64,000 bases of DNA from Owenia fusiformis (GCA_903813345.2 CAIIXF020000009.1:34775759-34839758), one strand, 5' to 3'; numbered from the stretch's first letter, positions 34,093 through 47,200 are shown. The notes: generated by a model not told the origin, from the sequence alone. Made by a program: numbers and translations.

Positions 34093-36904
34093 TAGTCTGG
34101 CAGAAACTTCAAAGCTAATCGTTTTCTTCGGATTACAATGTTTTTTTTAACTTATCAGCATGAATATAGGGTTGGGACCTCAAAACCATTGGATGCCGGA
34201 GCGGCACCCTTGGGCAACTCTCTACAGAGCATTTCTTATACCCCCTGATAAAATATACAGGGGGTACTATAAGACACCCTCATATCTCAGACACTAATAA
34301 ATATATTAACTTGAAATTTTTAGGAATTGGTTTTAGTATGATGCTTGACACATGTGACAAAAATCAAGAAAAAATCTCAATCCGTTGCTATAGCAACAGA
34401 AAAAGACCATATTTGTTACCGTAGAAATGCATTATTTTGCTGATTTTCATAATTTTCTTCATATTCTTGATTCTTAAAGCATCTGAAGTATATACGTATC
34501 TGTTATATACATGATTAGAAGTGAAAATGAAATAATTTATCATATGGTTTATGTAATATATCTAACATTTCAGTTGCTATGGTAACATCACTTAATAATC
34601 AGGTTTTTACATTTCACTTTCTTTAAAAAGGTGGTCCAAAATAACACTTCTTGAAAAGGTTATGCTCCCTAGATAAAAAAGTGCTACTTTAGAGATAAAT
34701 AGTCACATGAATTTGAAAAAAAATTATAATTTAATTTTATCCCACCTCGACAGCCACCAAATCTGGCAAAATTGGATTAATTTTTAAGGTTCAAATAAAA
34801 AATGCCCCCAGTGGCCCCAGAAGCTATACCATGGACACCAGTGGCCCCAGAAGCTATACAGGGCCCCCAGTGGCCCCAAAATGCTATAAGGTGGCCCCCA
34901 GAAGCTATACAGGGACCCCTAGTAGCCCCCAGAAGCTATATGGTAGCCCACAGAAGCTATACAGGGGCCCCTAGAAGCTATATGGTGACTTCCAGAAGCT
35001 ATACAGGGGCCTCCAGTAGCCCCCAGAATCTATACAGTGGCCCCTAGTGCCCCCTTAAAGCTATACGGTGGCCCCGGAGAACTATATGGTGGCCCCAAGA
35101 AGCATATCCAGCGGCCCCTAGTAGCTCCCAGAAGCTATATGGTGGACCCCAGTGGCTCCAAGAAGCTTTACAGTGGCCCCCAAAAGCTATACAGGGGCCC
35201 TTAGTGGCCCCAAGAAGCTATATGGTAGGCCCCAGAAGCTATAGGATGACATCCAGTGGCCTCCAGAAGCTATATGGTAGCCTCCAGAAGCTATACGGTG
35301 GCCCCCAATGGCCCCAAGCAACTATACAAGGGCCCCCAGAAGCCTTACGGTGGCTCCCAAAAACTATATGGTGGCCCCCAGTGTCCCCAAGAAGCTAAAC
35401 AGGAACCCCCAGATGCTATACAGGGACCCATAGTAGCCCCCAGAAGCTATATGGTAGCCCCGGAAGCTATACAGGGGCTCCAACTGGCCCCTAGAAGCTA
35501 TATGGTGACTCCCAGAAGCTATACAGGGGTCCCCAGTAGCCCACAGAATCTAATCAGTGGCCCCTAGTGCCCCCTTAAAGCTATACGGTGGCCCCGGAAA
35601 GCTATATGGTGGCCCCCAGAAGCATATCCAGGGGCCCCTAGTAGCCCCCAGAAGCTATGTGGTGGTCCCCAGTGGCTCAAGAAGCTTTTCAGTGGCCCCC
35701 AAAAGCTATACAGGGGCCCCTAGTGGCCCCAAGAAGTTATATGGTAGGCCCCAGAAGCTATATGATGGCACCCAGAAGCTATATGATGGCACCCGGAAGC
35801 TATACGGTGGCCCCCAGCAGCCGCCAGAAGCTATAGGATGGCATCCAGTGGCCCCCAGAAACTATATGGTTGCCCCCAGAAGCTGTTCGGTGGCCCCCAA
35901 TGGCCCCAAGAAACTATAATGGGTCCCCAGAAGCTATACGGTGGCTCCCAAAAACTATATGGTGGCCCCCAAGTGTCTCCAAGAAGCTAAACAGGAGCCC
36001 CCAGAAGCTATACAGGGGCCCCTAGTGGCCCAAAAAAGCTATATGGTGGCCTAAGAAGCTATACAAGGGCCCCCAGAAACCATACGAGGGCCCCCAGTGG
36101 CCCCCAGAAGTAAGCCCAAATTTTCACTGACAAAAATTCACGATGTTGTCAATCTGAAATGTTTCATGGCCATTAAATTTCACTGTTAGAGAAATATCCA
36201 ATTGAATTCAATGTTAAATCAAATATTCACAGTGCCTTTAAAAGCCATATGATGGTCCCCAGTGGCCCCCAGAAGCTATACAGGGCCCCCCAGTAGTCTG
36301 ATTGCTCAGATGAGGAAAGCCAATGCTTATAAAAGTTAGACATTATGCCAAAATCTAGACTATGCCAACCTCTCTATTGTATAATTACATTAGATTTTAT
36401 TATGATGCATGTTCTAAATGCCAAAGTCTAGACTATATGCCAACCTAACTACTGTATGAATTCATTAGATTTCATTTGATATACATGTATATACTAAATA
36501 TAAAATATGCAGTATCCTATATACTAGTGTAATACTATATACTAGTTTAAGAATCAACTATATGAAGAAATGTTGAAAATCAGCAAAATAATGCATCTCT
36601 ATGGTAACAAATAGTGTTCTGTTACTGTTTTAACAGATTTTTGTCATACATGTCAAGCATCATACTAAAACTAATTCCTGAAAATCGCAAGTTAATATAT
36701 TTATCAGTATCTGAGATATAGTACCCCCTGTATATTTTATCAGGGGGGTATAAGAATTGCTCTGTAGAGAGTTGCCCAAGGGTGCCGCACCGGCATCCGG
36801 TGGCTTTGAGGTCCCAATCCTATATTCATGTTGATAAGTTAAAAAACATTGTAATCCGAAGAAAACGATTGAATGTCAAAATACCCTATATTTCTGCCAG
36901 ACTA
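34093..36904. mobile_element. Foldback element enclosing a GC-rich minisatellite
   Basis: Inverted arms (about 34093-34600 and 36550-36904) match in inverse complement: outer TAGTCTGGCAGAAA, then CGTTTTCTTCGGATTACAAT, TTGGGCAACTCTCTACAGAG, TATACCCCCTG and CAGGGGGTA, and TCATACTAAAACTAATTCCT. A rearrangement moved about 25 bp at the outer right end. The left arm has X-box-like GTTGCTATAGCAAC (34384) and GTTGCTATGGTAAC (34573). The GGGGGTAC-type palindrome and the X-box relate it to the element at 25415-28677. Confidence 0.82.
34805..36115 (+). repeat. GC-rich minisatellite, 21-bp basic unit
   Basis: Dozens of variants of GGCCCCCAGAAGCTATATGG (21-bp unit), mixed with shorter GTGGCCCC(C)AGTG spacers. 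Two more units lie at about 36250-36290. Because 21 is a multiple of three, plus-strand frames stay open for long stretches and read as heptads such as GPQKLYG or APRSYMV. They are broken by stops and indels and are not treated as genes. Confidence 0.9.
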
Positions 36905-36929
36905 TATGTTCTGTGTTTATTAGGAGGCC

Positions 36930-37010
36930 CCAACTCTAGCCTCTAGCTGGACTAAGAATATGCATGAAGCAGCGGTTGTCTGAGTGCTCTAAATCTTTTT
37001 ATATTATCCA
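36930..37010 (+). repeat. Dispersed repeat, copy 1 (copy 2 at 41268-41340)
   Basis: Both share CTCTAGCTGGACTAAGAATA-type sequence, then CATGAAGCAGCGGT and GAGTGCTCTAAATCT. Confidence 0.7.
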
Positions 37011-37971
37011 TAGTTAATTGAAAATAATTTCTTGCTTGAGCAAACAAGATGGGCCAATAAAAATGTCCCTCTCTGAATATTTAATATATTCTGCCGATTA
37101 CTAAATTATAGTAGGCTACCGTTGGAAATAAAATTCAAATTCCAATACAATAATGAAAATTCCACAGCCATGAACAGTATGCCATAAAGTATGTATGATA
37201 TCTCGGATCTGTTGATACCTGGTACTATTATATCTGAGTAAAACTTTCGCCGATAATGGGCAAATCGTTACAAAATTGATTATCACCAAAGCCACGTTAA
37301 GTAGCAATCGCGCTGTTACCCAATACATACATATCTATAATGCATCGAACATTGCTCTTTCAGCTGTTCCAGCTGAGCAAATCTGAATAAATCCACGTAG
37401 CTGCTTCTATTGAGGATATTTCATGAGGCAAATTACCACCTTGCTGACGCAATTACAACCCCTTACATAAATTGGGCAACCGGGTATCCACAATTGGAAC
37501 ACGCATAAAAGCCTGATTATGTTTGAAGATTGAAAAATTCTTCAAAGTGGTGAATTTCCGATCTATTGTAATAAGTTAAAAATTAGTTTGAAACATTGGC
37601 AGGATTTGAAATGCTATCTTATTAAAACTTCATGTTGCTTTTAACATATGGAGGGGAGCGGGAATGTTTATGTAATAAATTCTGGATGTTGGATCTGTCC
37701 GAGCTTTACACAAATCCATTTATATTCATTAAAAACATTGCTTTGAAAATGGAACCATGGTGGTGTGTTCCCAGAGGTTTATAGTCGTAAGCTTACTACA
37801 GAGGTTTTCCAAATAACGTATCTATCATGATAGTTGTTTGATATGAGCCCTCTCGATCATTTTTTCCGGCTGCGCACAGAGCAAAAATGCAGATTTTAAA
37901 AGCCCTGTGTGAAGTTTAAATCACTTATATCAATCATAATTTTACAATCTAACCCAATGTTACACCCCAGT
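37011..37971. other. Intergenic, no gene seen
   Basis: Only short frames; nothing recognised. Confidence 0.45.
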
Positions 37972-39510
37972 TTTTTTTTTATTATTAAATTTATTTCAAT
38001 AGAATACAAAAAATGTAAATACAGACATGTAAATTCTTAAATCGCCACAATGGCATTATATAAGAATAGGGGGCAGGTGGAAGTAGAAGTGGCAGAGCAG
38101 GCAGGGTCTTGGACTAGGGCAGGTGTAACGGGACTTGAGGATACTAGAGATGGATAAGAAGGAGGGAATTAGCTATTGTCTTTGATAAAATTAACAATGA
38201 GAAGTAGTATTTGGGAATTTGCATCTATGTTTAATTTGGGAATTCCTGTTTTCAAAATAGCTATGAAATCAGTTTGAGAGAGATTATGACTGAAGATGTT
38301 TGGTTCGAGATCAGTGAGTTTGTCCATGAATTGCTGTCTTTGTATAGTAAGTAAGTCACATTGAAAGAGAAAATGTTTCAGAGTTTGTGGTTTTCCACAA
38401 GTGCAATTAGGGCTGTCAATAGACTGAAAGTTGTGAGCGTAGAACTGGGCTTTGAAGTATACATGTAGGTCAGCTTTCACTTTATTGAGAACTATTTCTT
38501 GAACCCTTGTTAGATTAAGCTGGCTTGTTGACAAAATCGAGGGCGTTTTTTGGAAATGTACTCTTTGGTGTTTTTTAAAATTCGAAAGAGTATTCTTAGA
38601 TTTAATAGCAGGTGGAAGATTGATCCAATTTGAAATTGCAGCTGGTATTGCTGAGGTGTAGAATCTATTTGAGCATCTAATGGGCATTTTAAATGCTTCA
38701 TTATATCTCAATACTCTGTTTGCATGGTTTCTAAATTTGTCAAAAATATCAGTTACATAGGGAGGACTTGTACCATTTACAATTTTGAACATAAAGTTGT
38801 TAATCTGGATACTGCGTCTTGATTCAAGAGTTGGCCAATTGAGTAGGTTTAAAACCTTTTTTGAACTGCTCCCTTGGATACACCCAGAACAATAAAGTGC
38901 AGCTTTATAATAAAGACTGTCGAGTCGTTGTAATAGGAACTTTGAGGCTGTGCTGTACATGATAGCACCATAGTCAAAATGGGGTAAAATAAAGGACTTA
39001 AATATGGTTTCTAGATGCTTACTACCTAACTTATATTTAAGTTTCTTTAAAGGGTTCAACATTTTTCGTATTTTTGATATGATTTCTCCAATATGCTTGT
39101 CATATGATAAGCTTGGGTCAAAAGTAAATCCCAGATGTTTGTGCTCGTGATCTCTGGTAATTTCAACATTGTTTAACTTTGAAACAGAAACATTATCGAC
39201 TTTAGATCTGGATGAGTGGAATATCATTTCAGAACTCTTTTCAGGTTTAAACTCCAATTTCCAGGTGTCAGACCATTTTTCAATTTTAATTAGGTTAGAT
39301 CTGGCTATTGCATCTACTTCTTGTGGATGCTTAGGGTCTAAAGGATGATGTAGAGAAGTGTCGTCCGCATAAATATAGCAATGCCCCTCCAGATTGTCTG
39401 GAAGGTCATTAATGTATAGGAGAAATAATATTGGCCCAAGTATTGAGCCCTGGGGGACACCACAATTGATAAAGTCATTTTCAGAATAATTTGAAAGTTC
39501 CCCAGATACA
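37972..39510 (-). mobile_element. 5'-truncated LINE, reverse transcriptase C-terminal half
   Basis: The minus-strand frame from about 39505 to 38169 encodes a non-LTR reverse transcriptase from motif B onward. It has GVPQGSILGPILFLLYINDL, then the catalytic YADDTSLHH, HLGFTFDPSLSYDKHI (motif E/thumb start), the long connection region, and a C-terminal knuckle NCTCGKPQTLKHFLFQC. The N-terminal endonuclease and the fingers are missing. The frame is intact to its stop, and an A-rich run (T-rich on the plus strand at 37972-37984) marks the 3' end. Residues upstream of the VSGELSNYSENDF stretch belong to the neighbouring MITE. The thumb sequence suggests the Jockey/CR1 group; the clade is not certain. 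The intact 450-codon frame implies a recent insertion, but the copy cannot be active. Confidence 0.88.
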
Positions 39511-39851
39511 CCCCAGTCACATTTCCTACGGCCGCCGTGCGGTCTGTCATTTCTGCGGTCAGTAGCTTTTCTACGCTCGCCGTAGAATTTCTGCGCTCTC
39601 ATACTTTTGCAGTCACATTTCCCACGGCAGCCGCACGGCGAATTTTAAATTTCTGTTGATAAATAATACTTATTTTCATTTTATTAACTCCGAGTTATAA
39701 TTTCTACGCCTTCCCTGCGGCCTGTAAAAATCTGCATACGCCGTACGGAGACCGCAAGGCGCCCGTAGTTTTCCTACGCTCGCCGCAGAAATTCATCGAT
39801 TTAATTGATCTGCGGTCGACTTACGGCCGCGTGCGACAAATGTGACTGGGG
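39511..39851. mobile_element. CpG-rich MITE abutting the LINE's 5' truncation
   Basis: Termini CCCCAGTCACATTTCCTACG and, inverted, CCCCAGTCACATTTGTCGCA. A third internal GCAGTCACATTTCCCACGGC lies at about 39612. The inside is dominated by CTACGGCCGCCG-like words, far above the local CpG level. It supplies the first residues of the open frame that continues into the LINE. No target duplication could be defined, so the order of insertion is unresolved. Confidence 0.7.
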
Positions 39852-41267
39852 TATCAACGTGTAGTATTTCTTTTATTTCAAAAAGTGATTTTTGTAAGAA
39901 AATCGTGATTATATACAAAAAAATAACACGTAGTTTATCTGTATATGTATGTTACACGATGTCACAATTTTTTGGTGAACTCATCCACCCATGAAAGTGA
40001 TTAAGAGAAAAATGCATTTTAATTTTTTAGTTCTCATAGAAACTAGGCTAATGGTAAAGCAATATTTCAAGAGTAATATATTCTTCTCAGGTTTCAAACT
40101 AGTAAGGCTATCATCAGATTGACACTGAAAAATACTTTTTACTTACTTAAAATTGCACCCTCGGTGAAATCACGACGATGTTTCAATATGCTAAACTCAT
40201 TTTTCAAAAGATTTACAGTCATTTACAAATATAGTGAATGAATGATAAAAAAAACATATTTACTTTCAAACTTTGCACGGGGTCTTTAAGATTTTCTGCA
40301 AAAATAAAGGGATTTGTATCATTATTCAATTAATGTGGAAATCGCAGAAAACTTTAGTAGTTTCGTTACTTATACAAAGGATTAATTAGTATCGATATGG
40401 CAAACTGAATTCAACGTTGTACGAAAAAACACTATCGTAAAAACACTATCCTTTATGTAATGGTCGCTGTTTGACAACAATTTAATGCAAAAATTATTTA
40501 TATATATTTCATATTATTGTTTTTGTGAACAATTTTTGTTTGATAGTGCAAATGTTTCTTTTGTTACTTGCTACCAAGTCTTGAGAATGAAATGAAACAT
40601 GAAGTGAAAAAAACAAAATTAAAGTAAACGTTTTATTTCATTAACAAGACATTGTACAATTACAATATTGAGAGACCTTACTGCCTAAACACGTTGGGAC
40701 ATCCTCCGATCACAGGGCTTCAGAATCCAGAATATCTTCTTTTTTACCAAAGAAGGAGGCACGGATTCTGGACACCTGCTTAGGAGGATGAGGTTGGGAT
40801 AGATGTTCCATTTCATATCGAACATGAAACCGAGAACAAAATAAGTGTCTCAAAACAAAAAAAGAGAAAAGTATATATATTTTCTTCAAATTAAACTGTT
40901 ACCATTCAAAAGATGATCATTAAATTGACGATGTGTAAAATGTTCAGAATTTTTTGATAACTATTTTAAGAGAAACAGTTCGCTATATCGATACCAATTC
41001 TTTGCAAATAAAATTCCAACACAGAAAGACTTTAACACGCAGACCAATGAAGGAAATTGGACCGCCATATTTTGGGATAAACCAGTATTATATTATCTCT
41101 AAATACAATGATCTACCTGTATTTCATTCCATGTGTAAGCTTACTTTGATTTATATTTCCTATTCCTCATATTATCTGGAATATACTAGTCTAGCTACAA
41201 GCCTTGACACACAAGTGTGAGAAGGTGTTCAGTCAAGTAGAAGGGATGGGGGGGGGGGGTCACAAAG
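39852..41267. other. Intergenic, no gene seen
   Basis: Short frames only. A small imperfect inverted repeat (CAGAATCCAGAATATCTTCT and its partner) lies at about 40728-40775. Confidence 0.4.
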
Positions 41268-41340
41268 GCTTCTAGCTAGACTAAGAAATATACATGAAGC
41301 AGCGGTGCGGGTAGTCCGAGTCTGAGCTCTAAATCTATTT
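41268..41340 (+). repeat. Dispersed repeat, copy 2 (copy 1 at 36930-37010)
   Basis: TTCTAGCTAGACTAAGAAAT, then CATGAAGCAGCGGT, matches copy 1. Confidence 0.7.
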
Positions 41341-41559
41341 AAATCGCCATATCTGACGCCGGGACAGTAATCAAGATATCTGAGCTCTAATTCAAGCTCC
41401 CCTGGTGGCCATTGTCCATAAAATTTCCTGTAAAGATTTCTTTGATGTCCATATGTTGTTCATGATGCAATAGATCACGATGACCGTAGACTAGACATTG
41501 TCAGAACAAAAAATAGTACCATGGGTACTGGGCTCACATTGTGTTGCTCAAAAAGAGAA

Positions 41560-42215
41560 AAGTGAATGATAGCTATGGCAGACAATAGAAATGCAGATAT
41601 AAATTTTTGCCAATTTCTTTACAAAATTATATCATTAAACAAATGCAGGACACCTGAAATCAGTTATGAAGCTACTGAATTGTCAAAACGTGAATGGCAG
41701 CCACTTTGAAAATAAGCAAGCTTTTGAACCTGGACTCACATGAGGGACTCTGTATTAAAGAGGAACCAAAATAATTTAAAACGGGAATCACATCGACAGA
41801 GGTTTTCAAATGTGCCAGTATTGTGGACTGACTGAGAGACAGATGGACAAATCAATGTTAACTAATATGACTGGGCCTGGGAATGATAAGATATTTTTTG
41901 CCGATTTTTTGTAATTAAATTATTTAATAAAACTTCTCTTTACAGTGACATGGCTTTTTACAATTCAGGACACTTGAAATTATTTATAAAGCTACCAAAT
42001 GGTTCAAAAGTGAATTTTGCTCGACAATAATGGCGGCCATTTTGAGAATAGGCGAGCTTTTGAACCAGGAGTCATAGGGGGGGGGGGGAGGGGGGTTCTG
42101 TATTGATATTGAACAAAAATAATTAAAAATGGGAATCCTATCGACAGGGGTTTTAAAACGTGCCACTATTGTTGACGGAGGGACGGACAGACAGACGGAC
42201 AAGTGAGTGATTGCA
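41560..42215. repeat. Two tandem copies of an approximately 330-bp repeat
   Basis: Copy 1 (about 41560-41870) and copy 2 (about 41880-42215) share CAGGACACCTGAAAT, GCCATTTTGA, GCGAGCTTTTGAACC, GGGAATC, ATCGACAGGGGTTTT, GTGCCA and a GACGGACAGACAGA end. Copy 2 carries an extra G run at 42077-42095. Confidence 0.8.
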
Positions 42216-44902
42216 AAAGCTCACCATGTTAGCTAAATATTACACGGCCTACTTCGGTATGGGTTTATAGATGTATTTCTAAGGATTAAAGCCCAGGATT
42301 CAATGAATTGCTATGCATATGATTCGAAACACGTTTCTTGTTTCCAGACTTTGAATTTAGGGTGGCAGAGCGAATTCAACGTCCACGACACACCGTAATG
42401 AATGGATTAAATAATGAAATATTCATTGTGCTACAAGTAGCGAATGGCTGGCTGACGACTGCCGGATTAATCTAGAACTTTCACCGGATGATCTATTTGC
42501 GAATTTCATTGGTGTCTACTTCATTTGGAATTCCTAGTTTTGGAACAGAAAAGCATTCCAAGTGATATTCGACTCAATTAATGCAAAGGTGCAAATAATA
42601 CTAACAGTATTACAAACATGAGTTTTCTCTTGGAAGCCTATTTTACAAATAACAACGAATCGACGTGTTTTTCAAATACTTTATTTTATAGCTAATGTTT
42701 TTTCCAAATTGAATAACAAAATTTGTATAAAATGTATCTTCAACAAAAAATGACCACCATCAAATTCAGGGGGTTGTATATTAAAGAGATAACTACTTTA
42801 TGCTCCTTGAAAAATAACACCTTTTACCATGTAAGTATCTATGTACAGTGTCAAAACATAACTCAATATGTTGAAAATAGTATATTACAGTACATAAACA
42901 GACGAGCCAACCTTCCATTTTCCGTAAAAAAACTAACTACCATTTTGTATCCTCCCGCATCGTATTTCTAATAAAATCTACCGACATATTTTTTTCTATA
43001 AAAATCTGTTTAGTTTTATGAAAATGGCTGTAAAATCTCCCGTATTTTTGCTGAAATCTAACGTAAAATCGGAGTCACACTTCTTTCTTTTTCTCGGTTT
43101 TAGGGCCAGGAAAACAAACTGAGCGAACAAGCCCTCGTCATACTTGTTCTGGGTCAACTTACATGATGTATACGCAGTCAAATAGGCCTAATTAGCCACA
43201 TTGTGAAATGATTTATATTACAAAATGTTGACATTGTTTAAGAAAAAGTAGTGAAACAAAACACCAATCTCATTAATGAATAGGCCATCAATTATTTTTC
43301 TACAATTTCTGAGGGACGTTACCAAAAAGTGCACGAGCCAATAACACAAAAGTGTACACTTTCCTCTCCATTCAACAAATGATTACACCATCAACAATTG
43401 GCCCTCCTCATTCATTGCTATGCCCATTCCCTTCATCGAATACATTAATTAGACCACCACTGAATCATGATAAAGCAAACACTATGATTGTACATTAATT
43501 ACAAAAAATCTATTGAATTCTTAGCCATAACCCCAGGCATCAGCATACAAATTTTGAACCATATCGGTCCACTGGTATTTGAGTTCATCTGGAAGATTCT
43601 TCTTGAACAGAGCTACATTGTCCCTAGGAAGCAACATATGAAATAAGGACCAAATCCGTCGACTAGTATTTGAGTTATCAAAGGTTGTATTTTTGTCCGA
43701 AAAATGGCGGCTATTTTTAAATTCAGCTGCTATCTTGAAAATTCTTTCTCGAATGGAGCTAATATGTCCCTAAGCATCAGCATATTAAGTTTAAACCAAA
43801 TTCGTTCACTGGTATTTGAGTTATCAAAGATAATGTATTTTTATTCCACGCATACTGTACTCAATACAGCAAATAAAATTATCTGCCCATTCCCAAGTGC
43901 AACAGATATTTGAAATGCTCCCTTTCACCATTTCAAAAGAATACTGACACATTGTAGGCTTACATTTCATATTTCTACATTCTTGAATTTCTTGGATAGT
44001 GACCATCCTAAAGCATTAAAAGCACAGATGTTGTTTCCCTATTTGTGTCAGTGGAAGTATGGTTTTTATGTCTATGTTAATCATACTATTGGATTTCATC
44101 TGACTTAAGTTAATATGCAGTATTGGAACATGCAACAAAATATAATTTACAATATCAAACTTCTAATGAAAATAAATAAAAAATTACTTCCGTCACAAAA
44201 TATGATGATCTTTATCAATCATACTTATTGTGGTCCATTGTGTTGCATAAAATAATCAATAAATAGCAAAATATACATTTCCTGTTCAGTAGAGACACTA
44301 ATTATTGCAATATTTGACAAGAGTAAACGTGAATACACAGTGGAAGACTCGGAGACAAAACATATAAAATGCATAATATTAAAATGCACATGTACTATTC
44401 ATATTAACAGTACATGTCTCTTCAAGGCAGAATCAAAACTAGTGAGCAAGCTTTCTAAAAATAGCTGTAATTTGGGATATTTTTTAGTTCACATCATTCC
44501 TTTGCTTCTAAAACATGTAATAAAAAGATTAAGACATTTATTATGTGGGAAATTTTGAATATTTTGCACTTTGAATCTTAAATAACTTAGCTTGATAAGA
44601 TGCCATGGGATATAATATATTAGAGAATAAAGTACATTGGTAGTTAAATTACACGTCGCTTGCAATTTGGCATCTCATACAGTATGATTCTGCCTTTAAT
44701 ACATTCATGACATTCACAATCATTCATAATGAAATAATCCACTGAATAAGTATCATAATCTTATGATAAGAACTAAAGTAGTCTTGCATCAAGCTTCTGT
44801 TGTCCACCCACCATACATTTATCCTCGAATGAAGAAATTCAAGATTTACCTCATGTCTAATAGTTTTAGGGAGAGAAGGTTCCACAGACTTGATGCAGGG
44901 AG
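42216..44902. other. Intergenic; degenerate tandem repeat at 43550-43835, no gene seen
   Basis: Three diverged copies of a unit with ACCAAATCCGTC, ACTGGTATTTGAGTTATCAA and ATCAGCATA lie at 43550-43835. Frames of 60-82 codons show no motifs. Confidence 0.5.
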
Positions 44903-45403
44903 TAACAACTCCTAAATATACAAAGGAATGCACCATACTGGTGACAACTCTCTAAATATACAAATGAATGAACTCCCTAAATATACAAAGGAATGCACCA
45001 TACTGGTGACAACTCACTAAAAAATATACAAAAGAATGCACCATACTAGTGACAACTCCCATACAAAGTAATGCACCATACTGGTAACAACTCCCTAAAT
45101 ATACAAAGGAATGCACCATACTGGTGACAACTCCCTAAATATACAAAGGAATGCACCATACTGGTGACAACTCCCTAAATATACAAAGGAATGCACCATA
45201 CTGGTGACAACTCCCTAAATATACAAAGGAATGGACCATACTGGTGACAACTCCCTAAATATACAAAGGAATGGACCATTCTTGTGACAACCCCCTAACT
45301 ATATAAAGGAAAGCACCATACTGGTGACAACTCCCTAAATACACAAAGGAATGGACCATTCTTGTGACAACCCCCTAACTATATATTGGAATGCACCATA
45401 ATG
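44903..45403. repeat. 40-bp minisatellite, about 12 copies
   Basis: The unit contains AACTCCCTAAATATACAAAG and GAATGCACCATACTGGTGAC. The central copies (45085-45245) are nearly identical; edges are more diverged and show partial units. Stops occur in all frames. Confidence 0.92.
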
Positions 45404-45754
45404 CAAACCTTTCCCAAAATAATACAGGAGATTTTCCACAATCAATTTTTTATTTTGGGTGTGAAAATAATTTCAATAATCAACTATGTGCTAGGGCCAC
45501 AGAATACTGACCTGGTTCCTTATGGGAACCTTTATACAAATTGTTTTCAACAAGAAAATTCTTCAAAATCAACAAAATAATGGAATGTAATCATACATTT
45601 AAAAAAAAAACTATCCTATTGATCTCTTCCATCTGCATATTACCCAATATGGCAGGTACAAAATAAATACAATCATTATCCATTACCATAATTTGTAAAT
45701 GTAAAAAAAGTGTAAACATATATTATGTATGTACATACTCTACTTCCACAGGTA

Positions 45755-46293
45755 CAGGGTGACCCAAAATGCATGCCTCTTGTTTTGAAATAACATAAAT
45801 TGTTATGAAATCTTCTTCAATGATCTTTTGTTAAGTAATTAATGGAGCAACTCAGTATTCTTAATTTGTATCTATGACTAAGGTTTAGAGAAACCACAGT
45901 TTTGTATAGGTATGGCGGTATGCTCTCGTGATGCTAAATTTATAAATACAATTTCCAGAAATTAGAATCTCTGTCTTAGCTGTTATTTGAACCATTTCTC
46001 TTTGCTTTTCACATATTATCCATCATAAACTGTATGTCCTATTACATATCTTCTTGCAGACTTGGTCAATTAGAATAAACAGACTTAATTGCCTATTAGA
46101 TATAACAGACAAATACACATTTCTGAAATTGCATTTTCAATGATTTCGCAAGAGAGCATGCCTTTCCAGAAATATGATAAGTAATAAGTATACATTTTTT
46201 TATTCTATTGAAAACTCTATTCACATAATTGCACTTAATCCAACCATAACTAAGTTATTCCAAAATAAAAAATTCATTTTTGGGGTCACCCTG
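45755..46293. mobile_element. MITE with mariner-type termini
   Basis: CAGGGTGACCCAAAA at the left and its inverse GGGGTCACCCTG at the right, with TA before the left end. Inner inverted blocks (GGTATGCTCTCGTGATGC at 45914 against GCAAGAGAGCATGCC at 46149) support a 539-bp TIR element without coding capacity. Confidence 0.7.
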
Positions 46294-46909
46294 CACTGCA
46301 TATTACTCGGAATGTTAAACCAACTATCCCCACTGTATAGTATTATGCTGCATATTATGATTCAAACACCTGCTAGCAGCAACTTTTACTGTTTTATTCA
46401 TAATGCTTTGTGAACATATTGGTATACTTATCTAATCCATTATTCATTTATTTATTACTGTAACCTTGGTTACAATCTCTAATTTTAGCTGCTGTTTTGA
46501 AAATTAGTGAAATGTATGTATATCATATCATGCATGGCAGACAGAGCTAGGCTTTTAGCATGTTTAGAATTTGGTGCAAAACAACCATTGTTATTTGCAT
46601 AATGTGAAACATCATGTAGTTTACCTTCAAGTAAAACAGTTTTAGTTGGAAAATCATAGCATTGATTGAAATGAACACAAGTAAGTCAATGATATGCTGT
46701 CAGCCCTTTTTAAAGAATACTTACTGCTCTGACAATGAATTTATCAAAAATTAAATGCACAGCAAAATCATTTTCATGCATATACCAATAACCAATAAAT
46801 TAACACACTGGAATGCTTTTAAGCTGATTGGCTGAGACACACTTGGCATATTTAAATATACAATCATGTACTAAACAGCTTAACTGAGTAAGAACATATA
46901 AGATGATTG
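46294..46909. other. Intergenic, no gene seen
   Basis: AT-rich; nothing recognised. Confidence 0.45.
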
Positions 46910-47200
46910 TGCAGCTCAGGGGCGTTTCCAGCTTTCAGTCAGGGGGGGTTGCGATTGCCCAAAAATTTCTGTTTTCAGTCAAGGGAGTTGCGATTGTGGG
47001 ATATACAGATGATTGTGCAGCTCAGGGGTGTAGCAAGCCAAAAAATAATTATTTTGAATTTCACAAAAATTGATGCAATTTCCTTCAAAATTGAGCTAGG
47101 AACTTCATGCACCAAAAAAGCATTTTAAAGCTCTTTTCTTCTTATATCGATATCACCCATCGCAACCCCCCCCCCCACTGGCTACGCCTATGCAGCTTTA
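46910..47200 (-). repeat. GTAGCC-family repeat, half element
   Basis: TTCAAAATTGAGCTAGGAAC, then AGCATTTTAAAGCTCTTTTC, a poly-C run and CTGGCTACGCCTATG match the arms of the foldback at 51300-52172. Confidence 0.65.

Noticed and set aside
34802-35919. Four plus-strand frames rich in SYMV/KLYG repeats.
   Set aside because: They are products of the 21-bp minisatellite with frequent stops and frame changes.
39511-39602. Start of the long minus-strand frame (residues beginning MRAQKFYGERR) as the N-terminus of the reverse transcriptase.
   Set aside because: These residues are encoded by the MITE; LINE-specific sequence starts at about VSGELSNYSEN.
44903-45403. Regularly spaced repeats considered as a CRISPR-like array.
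   Set aside because: Units are directly tandem without unique spacers, in an animal genome; it is a minisatellite.
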